64,000 nucleotides of DNA from Trichomonas vaginalis G3 (Eukaryota > Parabasalia > Trichomonadida > Trichomonadidae): assembly GCF_026262505.1 (NCBI RefSeq), contig NC_067207.1, positions 33,820,082 through 33,884,081 on the forward strand, in the 5' to 3' direction. Shown here piece after piece: positions 18,419-28,411 of the stretch (position 1 is its first letter; the number at the start of each line of letters is the position of its first letter). The position numbers were made by a program, and so were the translations under genes. Below the pieces are notes generated by a model. That model did not search any database, was not told where the DNA came from, and saw only the letters and a program-made list of their open reading frames with translations.

Positions 18419-18595
18419 TTCAGTTCTTACCTACAAGATAAAAAGTTAGAAAAAAATAAAACTAACGTTATTTTTCTATCATTAAGAAATACATGAAAAT
18501 TCATAAATTTAGGTCATTTATGTTAAAATAAATGGTACCATTAATGATATCATGACTGTTCTCGTTCATGTCTGATTTACATCTAATGAAAAAGT

Positions 18596-19681
18596 TTAGA
18601 AGAATTTTCTTATTCTTTCTGGCTTATTTTTGTCTTTCCAGTACTCCCGCTCTAATGGTCCCAGATGTGTTGGCTTTGACTCTCTCAAGTTCTTAGATGG
18701 TATAACATCTTCAACGCCTCCTTCATATCTTACTTATAAGTGTCATCGTTTATGTTGTAGTCAAGTATTTCAATAACCACTCCTCGCTTTGCTTCGTCAA
18801 TGGTTTCAGCAAGTTCGCCATTACTACTTTCAACTAACTTATGTCGAGGGTAAAATGCAATGGAGTCGTCGGCAGCTTTTATAAGATATCCATTACCTTG
18901 CGTAGAGTCTACGATATAATAATTTCGACTTAACATTAAACGTTTCTTTGTCAACGGTTTGTCGTCAAGAACTACACGAACTTTTGTACCAGGAATGAGG
19001 GTAAATTGTGTTGAATTTCTGATATTTTGTGTTTGGCTTCGTTTCTTTTGTATATACTTTTCTTCTTGTTGTTGTGTCATTGAATTTGGTGTATGTCCTG
19101 TTGTAGAATGTGTTGAGGAATTATATACTTCGAGAAAATGTTTCATTGTTTCTTCGGTAAAGTCTCGCTCTTGATTTAAATCTCTGAGAGTCCTTATGAA
19201 GCGGTTTATGATGCCGAGTATGTTATGGTTATGGTCTTCAGTAGTGTAGTGAGTTATGTTATGCTTAATGAGAAATTCTGTGATTTCGTTGCTGAGGTAT
19301 GCACCGTCTTGGTCTGATGTTAAAATACTTGGGCTATGTTCTGCTACAAACTTTTGTAAAACTCTTAACACTTCATGAGTTCCTTTATTTCTCATTATAT
19401 ACGCAAAAGCTTTGCGAGTGTTAACATTAATGAAGATGAGGAATGGTTTATGTCCTCCTTTTCTGCTTTGAATGAGAGTGTCAAATTGGTATGCGTCAGG
19501 AGTGTTGGAGTAAATTGGTAAAAAGTAGTCGTAAGGATTTATTTTTTGTTTGATGTACAACATTTTTGTCAAAGAACCTTTTCACTTCAGCTCTGTTAGT
19601 AAATCCCGAACTCTTTGCAGCTTCATTGAACTTCTTAAATGACCTCCATGGATGTTGTTCGAATACTTCTTTCAAGCTCAT
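18596..19681 (-). pseudogene. int: Maverick integrase with chromodomain, broken
   Basis: Retroviral-type (rve) integrase. Same layout as the whole M2 copy at 62556-63641: short N-terminal region, rve core (YQFDTLIQS, LTSDQDGAYLS, NRFIRTLRDL) and a C-terminal chromodomain-like segment (VVIEILDYNINDDTYK). It would join the element ends to target DNA and make the 6-bp duplication. About two breaks. Starts 41 bases after the fibre gene stop. Confidence 0.88.
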
Positions 19682-19721
19682 TTATGTAAAAATAAAGATT
19701 TTATTCTAGGCTCAAGTGCGT

Positions 19722-21407
19722 TCATTGAACGCGGTACCATGCAAATACAGTCACAAATGGTGGCATGTAATCTGCACCCGAGCCTGTTGGATTTGTTGTG
19801 AAAGTATGGGCATGATTTCCTGCGGTTCCACAGAAAATACCTGCGCTTGAATCTACTGGGTCACTTGAAATATCATATCTATGCATTCCCTGTCTATCCG
19901 AACCTGCTGCAAGATTTGTATAACCTCTTTTTGTTATTGAATGTGAATGACTACCTGTTGTGTTTGTAGTTCCTGTATGAGTGTGCGGTGGAAGGTTTGC
20001 TTCAGTAATTTTCTTCGAACCTCCTGTTTGCTTTGAAGAGTTAGCACAGTATAAGAATTTGTCTACAATCTGCTGCCATGTACCAAAACCTAAAACTGTT
20101 GCTGGATTTGTTGAGTTCATTGAAGTATAAATAGAGCCTATAGGATATAATGTTTGAAGAATCTGAGTCTTTAATGTTTGAAGCTCTGTTTTGTCTGCTT
20201 TCTTGTCATATAAATCTTGAGCAGTGAATTTAATATTATGTTCATCCTTCATGACATAAACATCTTTACATCTAATGTTTCTCATCGTCGTTATGTCGTC
20301 ATCCGATGTTAAACCTTGTGGAAAGTTAGGAGGTTTACAATATATTGCATCCCCACCAGTTTCTTCAACCGTTCCTTCAATACTTTCTATAGCAACAGTT
20401 GTAAAACTTGTATGTGTATGGTTCTTGTCTGCTTTCTTCTCTAACATTGCTGGTAGTTCATGTGTTTCAAAGTTTCTGACATGACCTTCAATATTCCTGC
20501 AACTGTTATCTAAATTGTTTAGTGTATCTTTTACGCTTGTACTTGGATTCTCTAAAGGTGCACTTGAACCAAGGGTATAGTTCAATATTATGTCGTCTGC
20601 TCTAACAGTAGTGAAGGATTTATGTGTATGGTTCTTGTCAGCTTTACTGTCTAATGTAGCTTGAAGTTCATTTATATCGGAGATATTGTGTTTATGAGAT
20701 TTCAAAACTTTGTTCATTGCTTCGAGTTCAACTTTGTCAGCTTTACTTTTAATAGCATCTTCAAACGTTATTTTTGACTTAACTCTCAAAGTAAATCTTG
20801 GTTCAACTAATACACCGTTAACAAAGAAGTATGAAGCATAAATTTCAGCGTTATAACCAAATGATTGTGGTGCTATACCTGTGTCATACTGTACAGTACA
20901 GTGTATGTCATAACCTTTAGCACGAATGAATTTATATCTTCTTTCATTAACATTTTTCGTATTCACTTTTTCACCCTGTGTTAAATATCCGTGGTAGTCC
21001 GTTATAATCTGTTCATCTGAACTTATATAATGAACATGGTTCTTGTCAGCTTTTTGTGAAAGAAGTTCAACAACTTTTGCTTCACTTATGTTACCAGTGT
21101 CACTTTCATTTATTTTTGTCAGCATTGCGTTCAAAACTTCATAAAGACTAACTACTTCTTTTGGTTCTTGAAACAATGAGTCAAAAGTCTTTCTTAACAT
21201 TACATCTTCAACTGTTATGACTGAGTCAATACCTTTCTCTTTTATTGTCTTAGCTAACTGACCTAAAACAACGAACATATAGTCTAAAATATTATCTTCA
21301 GTGTTAAACACTATACGGTTTTCACGAATTGTTGTGTTTGTTGCTGTTAAAACTTCTTTAAACTCAGGATATATATTCAGTAGATTTTCAACAATTGTTT
21401 TGAACAC
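19722..21407 (-). CDS. Collar/tail-fibre-like receptor-binding protein, 561 residues
   Basis: Recurrent ADKNHTH motifs (near residues 120, 255 and 335) resemble those of phage tail fibres. The C-terminal third matches the phage tail-collar pattern: YPIGSIYTSMNS, LGFGTWQQI, LPPHTHTG, GSHSHSITKRGY, NHAHTF and a final MPPFVTVFAWYRV. Inferred to be a trimeric fibre on the capsid that binds the cell or another particle. It looks whole in M1. M2 carries the C-terminal part at its right edge (63661 onward) with a different His-loop sequence, as expected for a fast-changing tip. Fibre and integrase genes are adjacent in both. Confidence 0.75.
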   Translation of the reverse strand: MFKTIVENLLNIYPEFKEVLTATNTTIRENRIVFNTEDNILDYMFVVLGQLAKTIKEKGIDSVITVEDVMLRKTFDSLFQEPKEVVSLYEVLNAMLTKINESDTGNISEAKVVELLSQKADKNHVHYISSDEQIITDYHGYLTQGEKVNTKNVNERRYKFIRAKGYDIHCTVQYDTGIAPQSFGYNAEIYASYFFVNGVLVEPRFTLRVKSKITFEDAIKSKADKVELEAMNKVLKSHKHNISDINELQATLDSKADKNHTHKSFTTVRADDIILNYTLGSSAPLENPSTSVKDTLNNLDNSCRNIEGHVRNFETHELPAMLEKKADKNHTHTSFTTVAIESIEGTVEETGGDAIYCKPPNFPQGLTSDDDITTMRNIRCKDVYVMKDEHNIKFTAQDLYDKKADKTELQTLKTQILQTLYPIGSIYTSMNSTNPATVLGFGTWQQIVDKFLYCANSSKQTGGSKKITEANLPPHTHTGTTNTTGSHSHSITKRGYTNLAAGSDRQGMHRYDISSDPVDSSAGIFCGTAGNHAHTFTTNPTGSGADYMPPFVTVFAWYRVQ

Positions 21408-21421
21408 TTGTCCTCCTTCAT

Positions 21422-22687
21422 CTAATCTCTTGCTGCCATTAAAGGATGTAAATTAATTGGTTCAATAATTCCGAGACGAGGGTTGTAAGCAAGTCCGTCG
21501 AACATATTTTTACGTTTGAGTGCCCAGTTAGTTAGTTTCTTTGTATTATATGTTACTTTACCCCATAAATTTTTGAGACCGTCAAAGAAACTTCCTGTAT
21601 TTCCATGTAATTTAGCAAACTCAACATAAAACTTCATGCTATCTATGCCACCAAGAAAAGCCCAGAGTGCATCTATCTCACTTTGCATGGTTATAAGAGA
21701 TGCAGTTGTTACACCTGATGAAAATAAAGTAAACAACCACCCTAACCAACTCTTACCTGCTCCACTTTGTTCTACTTTCACAAAATCACTGATATGACTT
21801 TTTAAGTATTCTTTCGTAAGTAATGTGTCTCCAGGTGTAACGTCTCTAACGATATTATCTCCGTCAAAAGTCAATGTTCTAACTTGTGTCCGTGCAGCCT
21901 TTATTTTAAGGCATGCATAGTCTGGTGTTTGAGGAGCAGAAGGCTCGATGTATGTAATTTTAAAGAAATCGTCATAATTTTTCTTAAAGGTTTCATATGT
22001 TGTTTTGAATGTATTGAACCTCATTATTATATCAAGAAGTTTTGTCAATGAGTCAGCAATTGCTTCATCTACTGTTGACGTTTTGAGTTTTATTTCTGCT
22101 GAGTCGTTTATGAATGGTACTTGACATTGAGTTGTATATGGGTCAAATCCTGTAGGACCCAAATGAAGCAAGTAGTCTAAAATATCACGAACAGACTTTG
22201 AGACAGTTGTGTCGTTCTTCATGACGATTTCACCATTTACAATGAATGGCATAGTACATGAAGTTATTTGTGGGTCAAAACCAGAAGGATTGAAATGAAG
22301 CATATAGTTCAGCGCCTCATACACTGACTTATACACTGTTTCATTATTTTTTGACACAATTTCACCATTTACAATGAATGGCATTGTCGAAGGAGTTGTT
22401 TTTGTATCGAACCCTGAAGGATTGAAGTTAAGAATGCTTTCAAGAGCTTCATATACAGACCTATAAACAGTTGTGTCGTTCTTCATGACAACTTCACCAT
22501 TTACAATGAATGGCATAGTACATGGAGTTAAAATAGGGTCAAACTTTTCATAGTCCTTCCATGTTATTATTTCTCAGTATTTCCATCAGAAATAACAATA
22601 TATTTGTCAGTAAGTGTGAGAGAGTATTGACCAAAATATAAACGTTTAGCTCTGTCAGCTTCATACGCATATGCAGCTATACTCATA
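21422..22687 (-). pseudogene. Repeat-bearing virion-like protein with hydrophobic segment, broken
   Basis: The N-terminal half is a tandem repeat of about 43 residues, each starting near MPFIVNGE and passing through a TVYKSVYEAL-type helix to FNPSGFDP. At least three clear copies and edges of others are visible. The C-terminal half has a hydrophobic segment (SWLGWLFTLFSSGVTTASLI). It lies directly upstream of the fibre gene, 14 bases away, so a base or stalk for the fibre is a reasonable guess. About one break. Confidence 0.55.
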
Positions 22688-22703
22688 TTTTAATGAGAAT
22701 AAA

Positions 22704-23475
22704 ATGTTGTTCTATTTGCAAAGTACAGACCCAAACGAATACGGGACAGTAAAGCTACAAACAAACTTAGGTCTACAGAATGAGGCGCTTGCATTCAGAA
22801 TGGTTGACTTCAATACTATCGCTTTTGTCATAACAGATGAAACAGATTTCATGGAGATTGAAATAGATGGAAAGAAGCACGAAATAAGATTTCACAATAA
22901 TGTAGAATATAAGATGGAAACATTAGCTGGAGTGTTAAATGCTCTCATAAATACTACAATAAACAAGGATAACGAAGAAAACTTAATGAATGTTAAACTT
23001 ATTGCAGGAGTTTTGAAGTTCAGTTATGCGAAGGAGTTTAAGATAACACGAATGAGTCATAGAGTACAACTTCTTTGGGTGCATACCATATGACATTTCC
23101 TTTGAAAAGTGTTGACAAAACGATTGAGATGAAATCTGTTCCATACGTATGTTATGGCAATTGTTTATACATTGAGTCAAAATAGCTAATGTCACAGGTA
23201 TTTCAGGAGTTAATAGTAAAGGTTCAGTAGAATATAAATCCTTCTGTTATGCAGTCAATTCAATGTTCATTCCAAACGTTCCTGTCATAGCAACTCATTT
23301 AGGTAAATGGGTTCGCATTAGTCCTCATAATTTGAAAGACATGCAATTCAGACTTGTTGACTTTCAAGGAGAGCCTGTAGAACTGAAGGCACCAGTGCGA
23401 ATGACTGTTGAAGTTGACTTTTTAGAAAATATTAAATGCAACAGCTTACAAGAGAACTCAGAGCTAAAAATATAA
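22704..23475 (+). pseudogene. Minor capsid (penton) protein candidate, broken
   Basis: Begins MLFYLQSTDPNEYGTVKLQT; the start is chosen for the upstream AATGAGAATAAAATG box. Ends with MQFRLVDFQGEPVELKAPVR then a beta strand, which matches the C-terminal 'RLVD..G.PV.L....' pattern of Polinton minor capsid proteins. A similar ending closes 39809-40606 in element Y (LTLVDANFVPVKLL). Three or four breaks. Confidence 0.55.
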
Positions 23476-23708
23476 AGTATGAATGTTATGTATTAGGTCA
23501 TGAACTTTGGTTGTTGCTGTTTGATGAAACAAATGAGTTAGTTATGTCAGTCAAGAGAACAGAAAAAGGCGTCAAAGGCGCCGAGCGCAAAGCGCTATAT
23601 TGTGTTAGTGAAAACTGCACCAAGTCAATAAGATTAGGTTTGCATTATGAAGATGAGTTCGATACTGTTGAAGAAGTTTTGGATAGATATTACAAATTGC
23701 TAACTTGA
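23436..23708 (+). CDS. Small Maverick protein, 90 residues
   Basis: Starts MQQLTRELRAKNIKYECYVL, overlapping the end of the preceding gene by 40 bases. A GC double palindrome (23568-23596) is in frame within it. It has the same overall length and shape (alpha, beta hairpin, C-terminal LDRYYKLL helix) as the 76-residue gene of element Y at 39568-39798 (ends LDEVLLHFQKNF), which also stands next to the minor capsid gene. Homology is likely but unproven. Confidence 0.62.
   Translation: MQQLTRELRAKNIKYECYVLGHELWLLLFDETNELVMSVKRTEKGVKGAERKALYCVSENCTKSIRLGLHYEDEFDTVEEVLDRYYKLLT
23568..23596. repeat. GC double palindrome in the 90-residue gene
   Basis: GGCGTCAAAGGCGCC is followed after one base by AGCGCAAAGCGCT. 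Both have AAA loops. The reading frame is kept. Confidence 0.75.
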
Positions 23709-23723
23709 AATTTTTTTGACTGA

Positions 23724-23757
23724 CGGCGCAAAGCGCCAAGATGGGCTCAAAGAGCCC
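23724..23757. repeat. GC double palindrome, intergenic
   Basis: GGCGCAAAGCGCC and GGGCTCAAAGAGCCC, again with AAA loops, just after the stop of the 90-residue gene. Confidence 0.75.
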
Positions 23758-23768
23758 TCCTGACTGCT

Positions 23769-24379
23769 TTAATTTACTAAAACATATTTCAAACAAAGCT
23801 TATATTCTGTTGAAAGTTTTGTATACTCGTTCGAATATTTATACTTAAACTCAACTCCTGTAGTTCCTGGTGTTTCAATGATGCGGATGTTACCTATTTT
23901 CATGAATGGTGGCGTTTGACCACAGCATTCGATTTCAGGGTCGAGATAGTCAATGACACATTGTTTCCTGTTATTCGTGATATAACATTTTCAAGGTCCT
24001 CCTTTGTTAGAATTATTTGGTTCTTGCTTATAAGATTTGTCAAAAGCTTCTTATCGTCTTTGAGTAAATAGTTTTGGTATAACTGAAGAAGGTAATGGTC
24101 TACGTTATCTGAAGGATTTGTTTGAACATTTGTGTAAGGGTTGTCGTTGGCTTCTCTTGAAAGAATTTGGTCCAGTGGTGGATACTCTAACTTAACATCT
24201 GATGTAGCGTTAGCGTTTGAAGCTGAGTTTAAATTCACGATTAGTTCTGGTTCTGGTTCTTTCAAACACTCTGAACTATAGTTCTTTATGACAATATTGT
24301 TTGTCGTTCGTGAGTCAACATTTGATGTTGGTTCAATTGGAACATTAACGGCACCAGCTAAGATGGATTTGCTTCTCAT
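23769..24379 (-). pseudogene. Maverick protein of unknown function, about 200 residues, broken
   Basis: Begins MRSKSILAGAVNVPIEPTSN and has a disordered Asn/Ser/Pro-rich first half and a helical middle (HYLLQLYQNYLLKDDKKLL). No family recognised. Convergent with the 90-residue gene and divergent from 24405. About one break. Confidence 0.5.
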
Positions 24380-24404
24380 TTCATATAGAATAAAAACCTT
24401 TTAT

Positions 24405-24804
24405 ATGTATGAAATGAACAATATACTCGACAAGGGTTTGAATGTAAAGCTAACGAATGAAAATATTGTTGAATTCACTGAGACAGGTGCTGTGTATAAA
24501 GATGTAGAACTACTGAACAAAAGAGCTAAGGGAAGAAGCAGGAACATGAACAAAGGGTGGAAGCCTATAAAAATTTATGTCAATGATGGCTCAGGAGGTT
24601 CAAACATAAAGTATGCAGAAAGTTATAGAGTTTATGCTCTCAAAGGTGAAAAGCCTTCATTTAAGAACAGCTATTCTAACGCATATCCTCAAAAGTAACG
24701 GATGGGAAGTGGATGATATGAATGACAGCAAAAATATTAACAGAAATGGCGACAGAGATGCATGGAATTTGTTTACCATCAGTCAATTGAAGGTTAAACT
24801 TTAA
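24405..24804 (+). pseudogene. Maverick protein of unknown function, about 130 residues, broken
   Basis: Begins MYEMNNILDKGLNVKLTNEN. A compact, basic alpha/beta protein (AKGRSRNMNKGWKPIKIYVN). A protease similar to the adenoviral enzyme is expected in Mavericks, but I see no convincing catalytic pattern here and make no assignment. Its 3' end touches the ATPase gene end. About one break. Confidence 0.45.
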
Positions 24805-25683
24805 AACAATGTTGGTCGTTCCCATGGAATATTTTTGACTTTAATGGTATTAGTCATGATATGAATCTCAAGGTATGAACGAGGAGAGATGAGAGACTTA
24901 TATGCTTCCCAAATTTCTTCAAAAGGTAATGTTATACCTGACTGTTTCCAAATGAGTTCAATATCATAACGTGAGAAACCTTGAAAGATAACGAAGTCAG
25001 TTATGAGACGTTTTATGTTTAAAGCTAAAAACCTCCATGTTTGCATAAGTATTGCTACAGTTAAATGGTAATGTCTGACTTTAGTAATGATGTTAGCTAA
25101 TGGTGAGTCAGGCTTTGACACTAAACCTTTACCAGCGAAGTCGTCGCAAACGAGCAAGTATTTGAAGGATATTTTTTGAAGGGGTATTTTGAAAGTTTTG
25201 ACAGAATGTAGTTTGTAAGTCGTTTCATATCGTAAACTCCTGAGTACTGACGTAAGTGGTGTTTGTCAATAATTCTTTCCATCTCCTCAGAAGTCTTTTG
25301 CATTCCTGACTGTATAAATTCAACGATGGCATAATATTTCTCTTACGTCGAATGTAACGTTGAAGAAATTCAATGAGTTCACTGTCTGGAACTTTAACGA
25401 CAGAGGCTTGAACTTTTGACATAAATGTTTTCGCTGTTGAGTCCATAGAGTCTGAAGTTGCTGATATAATGATTTGGTCATAATATGAGTCATTTCCTAA
25501 ACGTCTGTTATGAGTATATGACGAATGAGGTTAAATGTCTTACCTGAACCCATCTTTCCACAATAGAAATAAACCCATTTGAACAGAACTCATAGTCCTT
25601 ACTGAAAGGAAGAATAGAGAAGAGTTAAGTTTGTCTGTAGTTTCATTCATGTCTTCATCTACGTCATGTATTAAATGCTTCAT
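24801..25683 (-). pseudogene. A32-like genome-packaging ATPase, broken
   Basis: FtsK/HerA-type packaging ATPase. A Walker A-like GKMGSGKTFN lies near 25555-25590 and Walker B LVCDDFAGKG near 25140-25155, with the family's LMQTWRFLALNIKRLITDFV stretch downstream. It would pump element DNA into the capsid. Several breaks. Divergent from 25700 with only 16 bases between start codons, so one short AT box (TTTTATCTCCATTAAAA) must serve both. Confidence 0.75.
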
Positions 25684-25699
25684 TTTATCTCCATTAAAA

Positions 25700-26578
25700 A
25701 TGCAAGTCAGAAATATTCAGAACATAGCACCGAGTCTAACTGACAAGAGTATAAAGATATACTATGAACATGTTATGATGAAACCAACCAAAATTCAAGA
25801 AAGTCAGTATACTTATGAATATCCAAGACACTGGGTAGAGTATGTAGGAGGTGAGAAAGCTATTGAAATCAGACAGGTTCGAAGTATTCCAGCAGGAAGA
25901 ACAATATTATTGAAGAACTTTAATGTTTTGAGTATAATGATGAAACAAAGAAGCAAGATAGTTTCCCTGTTGCTGTGTATGTGAACTAGACACAGGAGAT
26001 GACATGAAAGTTTTTAACACAAAGCTTCAAACGGTAGTGAGAGAACAACTGACTGCGGAAGGACATCCATTACCTTCAGAAGTTACCATAGCATATAATT
26101 TTGAAACAAACTCAATAGATTTTAAAGTCGTCTCTGCAAAGAAGTCAGGTTTTACATTTAATGAAGCAGATGTATATTCGAATGAAAACTTCAAAGCTAT
26201 TGCATGGTTAGATAATGACGATTGCTTTAAGAAAATATTTAAATTCAGTGACTCAAGATGTCAATAGATGACCTTCGTGGAATGTTACCATCGACGTTTA
26301 CAGTAGAAGGTTCAGCAGGATTGCTTACAAGATTGTCAATTGGTGGTATTTGGTCTCGTGAGAACATTGTTATAAAATCCAGTATAAGTGAATTTGCTGA
26401 AGAATCTATATTATGTCTTTCAAACTACATGTATTCGCCGCCGAAGCATTATAGTATAACAAACTTTGTCAGTAAGTTTAACATAAGACTTGTCGAACCT
26501 TCTTCAATGAAAGATGTTGTGCTACCTAAAGATGGAAAGGATGGACTCATTATTGAGATGATTTTAATAGCATATTAA
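25700..26578 (+). pseudogene. Virion-like protein, about 290 residues, broken
   Basis: Begins MQVRNIQNIAPSLTDKSIKI. Beta-rich, with YPRHWVEYVGGEKAIEIRQV early and a C-terminal VVLPKDGKDGLIIEMIL block shared in pattern with 10270-11122. Two such related proteins in one element suggest two virion-surface parts. A few breaks. The M0 copy begins before position 1. Confidence 0.6.
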
Positions 26579-26800
26579 ATGAGCTTGTTCTTGAAGGTCA
26601 TTCATGATGAAATAACTGTTGTAGAAGATGTTAGCAATTGTTCAGACATTTTGAATATAGATGATATAAGAAATAAGTTAGATAGACCGCAAAGCGGTGA
26701 GGGCGAAGCCCGTGAGAACGTTTATGTTTCATTGACTTTCTCCAGTAACGAGAACTTTTATGAGATAATATTGAAGAGAGATGATTTTAATATGGTGTAA
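26579..26800 (+). CDS. Small Maverick protein, 73 residues
   Basis: Starts MSLFLKVIHDEITVVEDVSN with ATG directly after the previous stop codon. Contains the in-frame palindromes at 26686-26711. Beta-rich end (ENVYVSLTFSSNENFYEIIL). It looks whole, and its stop is followed at once by the ATG of the next gene. No family recognised. Confidence 0.62.
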   Translation: MSLFLKVIHDEITVVEDVSNCSDILNIDDIRNKLDRPQSGEGEARENVYVSLTFSSNENFYEIILKRDDFNMV

Positions 26801-27325
26801 ATGGTAGCTTGGGCAGCTTTAGGCGCAATGGGAACAAAAGCATTAGCATTTGGAGCAAAAGCACTTGGAGCTTATGACGCAGTAAATAAAATGAGTGGAG
26901 GAAGGGTTTCGAAGACATTAGATGCAAATAAAGGGAAGATTGGAGGCTGGGTTGCAAAGAAGTTAAGATTAAATAAAATAGGGCTCATAAATAAAGCATC
27001 CAATTTGGTTGCGACTGAGTCAGAAAATGCTTTAGGAAAGGACGATGAGTTTGCAAAACACGCAAAAGACTTTAATGACCAGATGAAAGGTGAAACAATG
27101 CATTTAAATAGATTCGATGGAACTAAAGAAAATGTTTCTTCTCCACCAGTAGTTCTTCCGTATGGTCCCTATGGAATGTATGGAAACCCTTACGAAAGAC
27201 CATTTGACCCATTGACTGGTGGAAGTAACTGGTATCATTACGGACGAAGAAGAAAGACAGTCAAGTTGGAGACAGACGTGAAGAAAGCAACTAAAAAGAA
27301 ACCAAGGAAGAGAGTTATAAAGTAA
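26801..27325 (+). CDS. Basic virion-like protein with amphipathic N-terminus, 174 residues
   Basis: The N-terminus (MVAWAALGAMGTKALAFGAK) is small-residue-rich and amphipathic. The middle is charged and flexible, then comes a Pro/Tyr/Gly-rich stretch (PYGPYGMYGNPYERPFDP), and the C-terminus is strongly basic (KKATKKKPRKRVIK). This resembles the plan of membrane-lytic or core proteins in other double jelly-roll viruses, such as adenovirus pVI. The comparison is by layout only. Whole in M1, broken in M0. It is the last gene before the terminal repeat. Confidence 0.65.
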   Translation: MVAWAALGAMGTKALAFGAKALGAYDAVNKMSGGRVSKTLDANKGKIGGWVAKKLRLNKIGLINKASNLVATESENALGKDDEFAKHAKDFNDQMKGETMHLNRFDGTKENVSSPPVVLPYGPYGMYGNPYERPFDPLTGGSNWYHYGRRRKTVKLETDVKKATKKKPRKRVIK

Positions 27326-27396
27326 TGAGAACGTTTATGTTATGAGAAATTTTTAACGTTAGTTTTATTTTTACTGAAAATTTTTATTTGGATGTA

Positions 27397-27717
27397 ATGA
27401 CGAAAACTATTGAGATAACAAACTACAACGGTCATGAGTTCAAGAATTTGTTCTTCGTTCCGCGTGAAAATACATTCTATCAGATACGAGGGAGAAAGGG
27501 TAAAGTTAGTTTGAGCGTTTATGATAGTAAACATAATGGAAGATATATACAAGCAGTAGATACAAACGGTAAGCGTGTTTCATTAGCTTTGTCAAAACTT
27601 ACTAACATTTATTTTGACAGTGACTTTGACCTATATGAAGAAGAAAGTGAGTCAGAAGATTATGAGCTGTTATGTGAAGCACAGCAATGGGAGGAGTTGC
27701 AATACTTTTGTAAGTGA
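27397..27717 (+). CDS. Maverick terminal-repeat gene, right copy, 106 residues
   Basis: Identical in sequence to the left copy (6752-7072), on the opposite strand and reading outward. It starts 71 bases after the stop of the basic virion gene, with the box TTTTTATTTGGATGTAATG. Confidence 0.78.
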   Translation: MTKTIEITNYNGHEFKNLFFVPRENTFYQIRGRKGKVSLSVYDSKHNGRYIQAVDTNGKRVSLALSKLTNIYFDSDFDLYEEESESEDYELLCEAQQWEELQYFCK

Positions 27718-27995
27718 GAACATTAATGGGAACGTTAGTGAGAACGTTAGTGAGAACGTTAGTGAGAACGTTAGTGAGAACGTTAGTGAGAACGTTTATT
27801 TTTTCATGCACGTGCATTGTGTCGCGGGGAGTTGCCATGGGCAATGACCTGCGCACAATATATAACGTACAGAGAGGTGAGATGAGGTGGTTTATGTGAT
27901 AAATACTTTACGTGGCAGAAATAGTTTAAGGTTATTAGAAATATTGCATCTGCGATGTAAAATATACGTTAGTGGTTTTGTAAAGTGTCAGATTG

Positions 27996-28044
27996 ACATA
28001 TCTTCGGTAAGATGGCGCGCAGTGCCACCGTACTGAAGATATGT
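27996..28044. repeat. M1 right terminal hairpin, loop ACTGCGC
   Basis: Inverted copy of 6425-6473, same pairing and same mismatches. Confidence 0.9.
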
Positions 28045-28053
28045 ATACTAACT

Positions 28054-28059
28054 GACAAA
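28054..28059. repeat. Target site duplication of M1, right (GACAAA)
   Basis: Matches 6410-6415. Removing M1 and one copy restores the MULE reading frame. Confidence 0.95.
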
Positions 28060-28164
28060 TCTTATGTTACCATGCAGCTCTGCAGCTATAACAAAACGAG
28101 AATATTCTAAATATCCTATGGCTTGATCAACCTCGCATGGAGGATCGGGTGGAGGATGTTGCAT
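28054..28164 (-). pseudogene. MULE transposase, first 37 codons
   Basis: Starts MQHPPPDPPCEVDQAIGYLE and runs in frame through the target site into 6415. The start at 28164 is the first ATG after an in-frame stop. A TCAATG context gives a weak match to the trichomonad initiator. Confidence 0.72.
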
Positions 28165-28411
28165 TGAGCAGCAAAAAGGAAAAATAAAATTGAAAACTCA
28201 CATTGAAAAAATAACGGTTTAATAGAAAATATTTTTTTCTTCTGAAAAAGAATTATCTTTGAGTATCTAAATTGGGATAAAGGATATAGAATAGATAACT
28301 AGTACTTAATATATGATACATGTACACGAAATGGAAGAATGTGTACTAAAAGAAAGAGAAATTTTAGCTTAATATTTTACATACGAATCAATTATCTTTG
28401 GTTAAAAGGTA
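28165..28411. other. MULE 5' leader, AT-rich
   Basis: Contains no gene or repeat that I can recognise. Confidence 0.4.

Larger units (their letters stand above)
6416..28053. mobile_element. Maverick/Polinton M1, complete, 21.6 kb
   Basis: Both ends, both target duplications and 695-bp terminal inverted repeats (6416-7110 and 27359-28053) are present. I read no difference between the two repeats, so the insertion looks recent. Parts: terminal-repeat gene (twice), major and minor capsid proteins, several virion-like proteins, DNA polymerase B, KilA-N proteins, integrase, collar-like fibre and packaging ATPase. DNA polymerase, fibre, one KilA-N gene and several small genes look whole. Capsid, integrase and ATPase are broken, roughly two dozen breaks in all. 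It is inserted in the MULE transposase gene. Confidence 0.95.
27359..28053. repeat. M1 terminal inverted repeat, right
   Basis: Inverted match to 6416-7110. The terminal hairpin is at 27996-28044 and the minisatellite at 27726-27797. Confidence 0.93.

Noticed and set aside
24405-24804. Adenovirus-type cysteine protease expected in Mavericks
   Set aside because: I looked for a His...Asp/Glu...Gln...Cys order here and in the 157- and 312-residue genes and saw none convincing, so no protease is claimed in this window.
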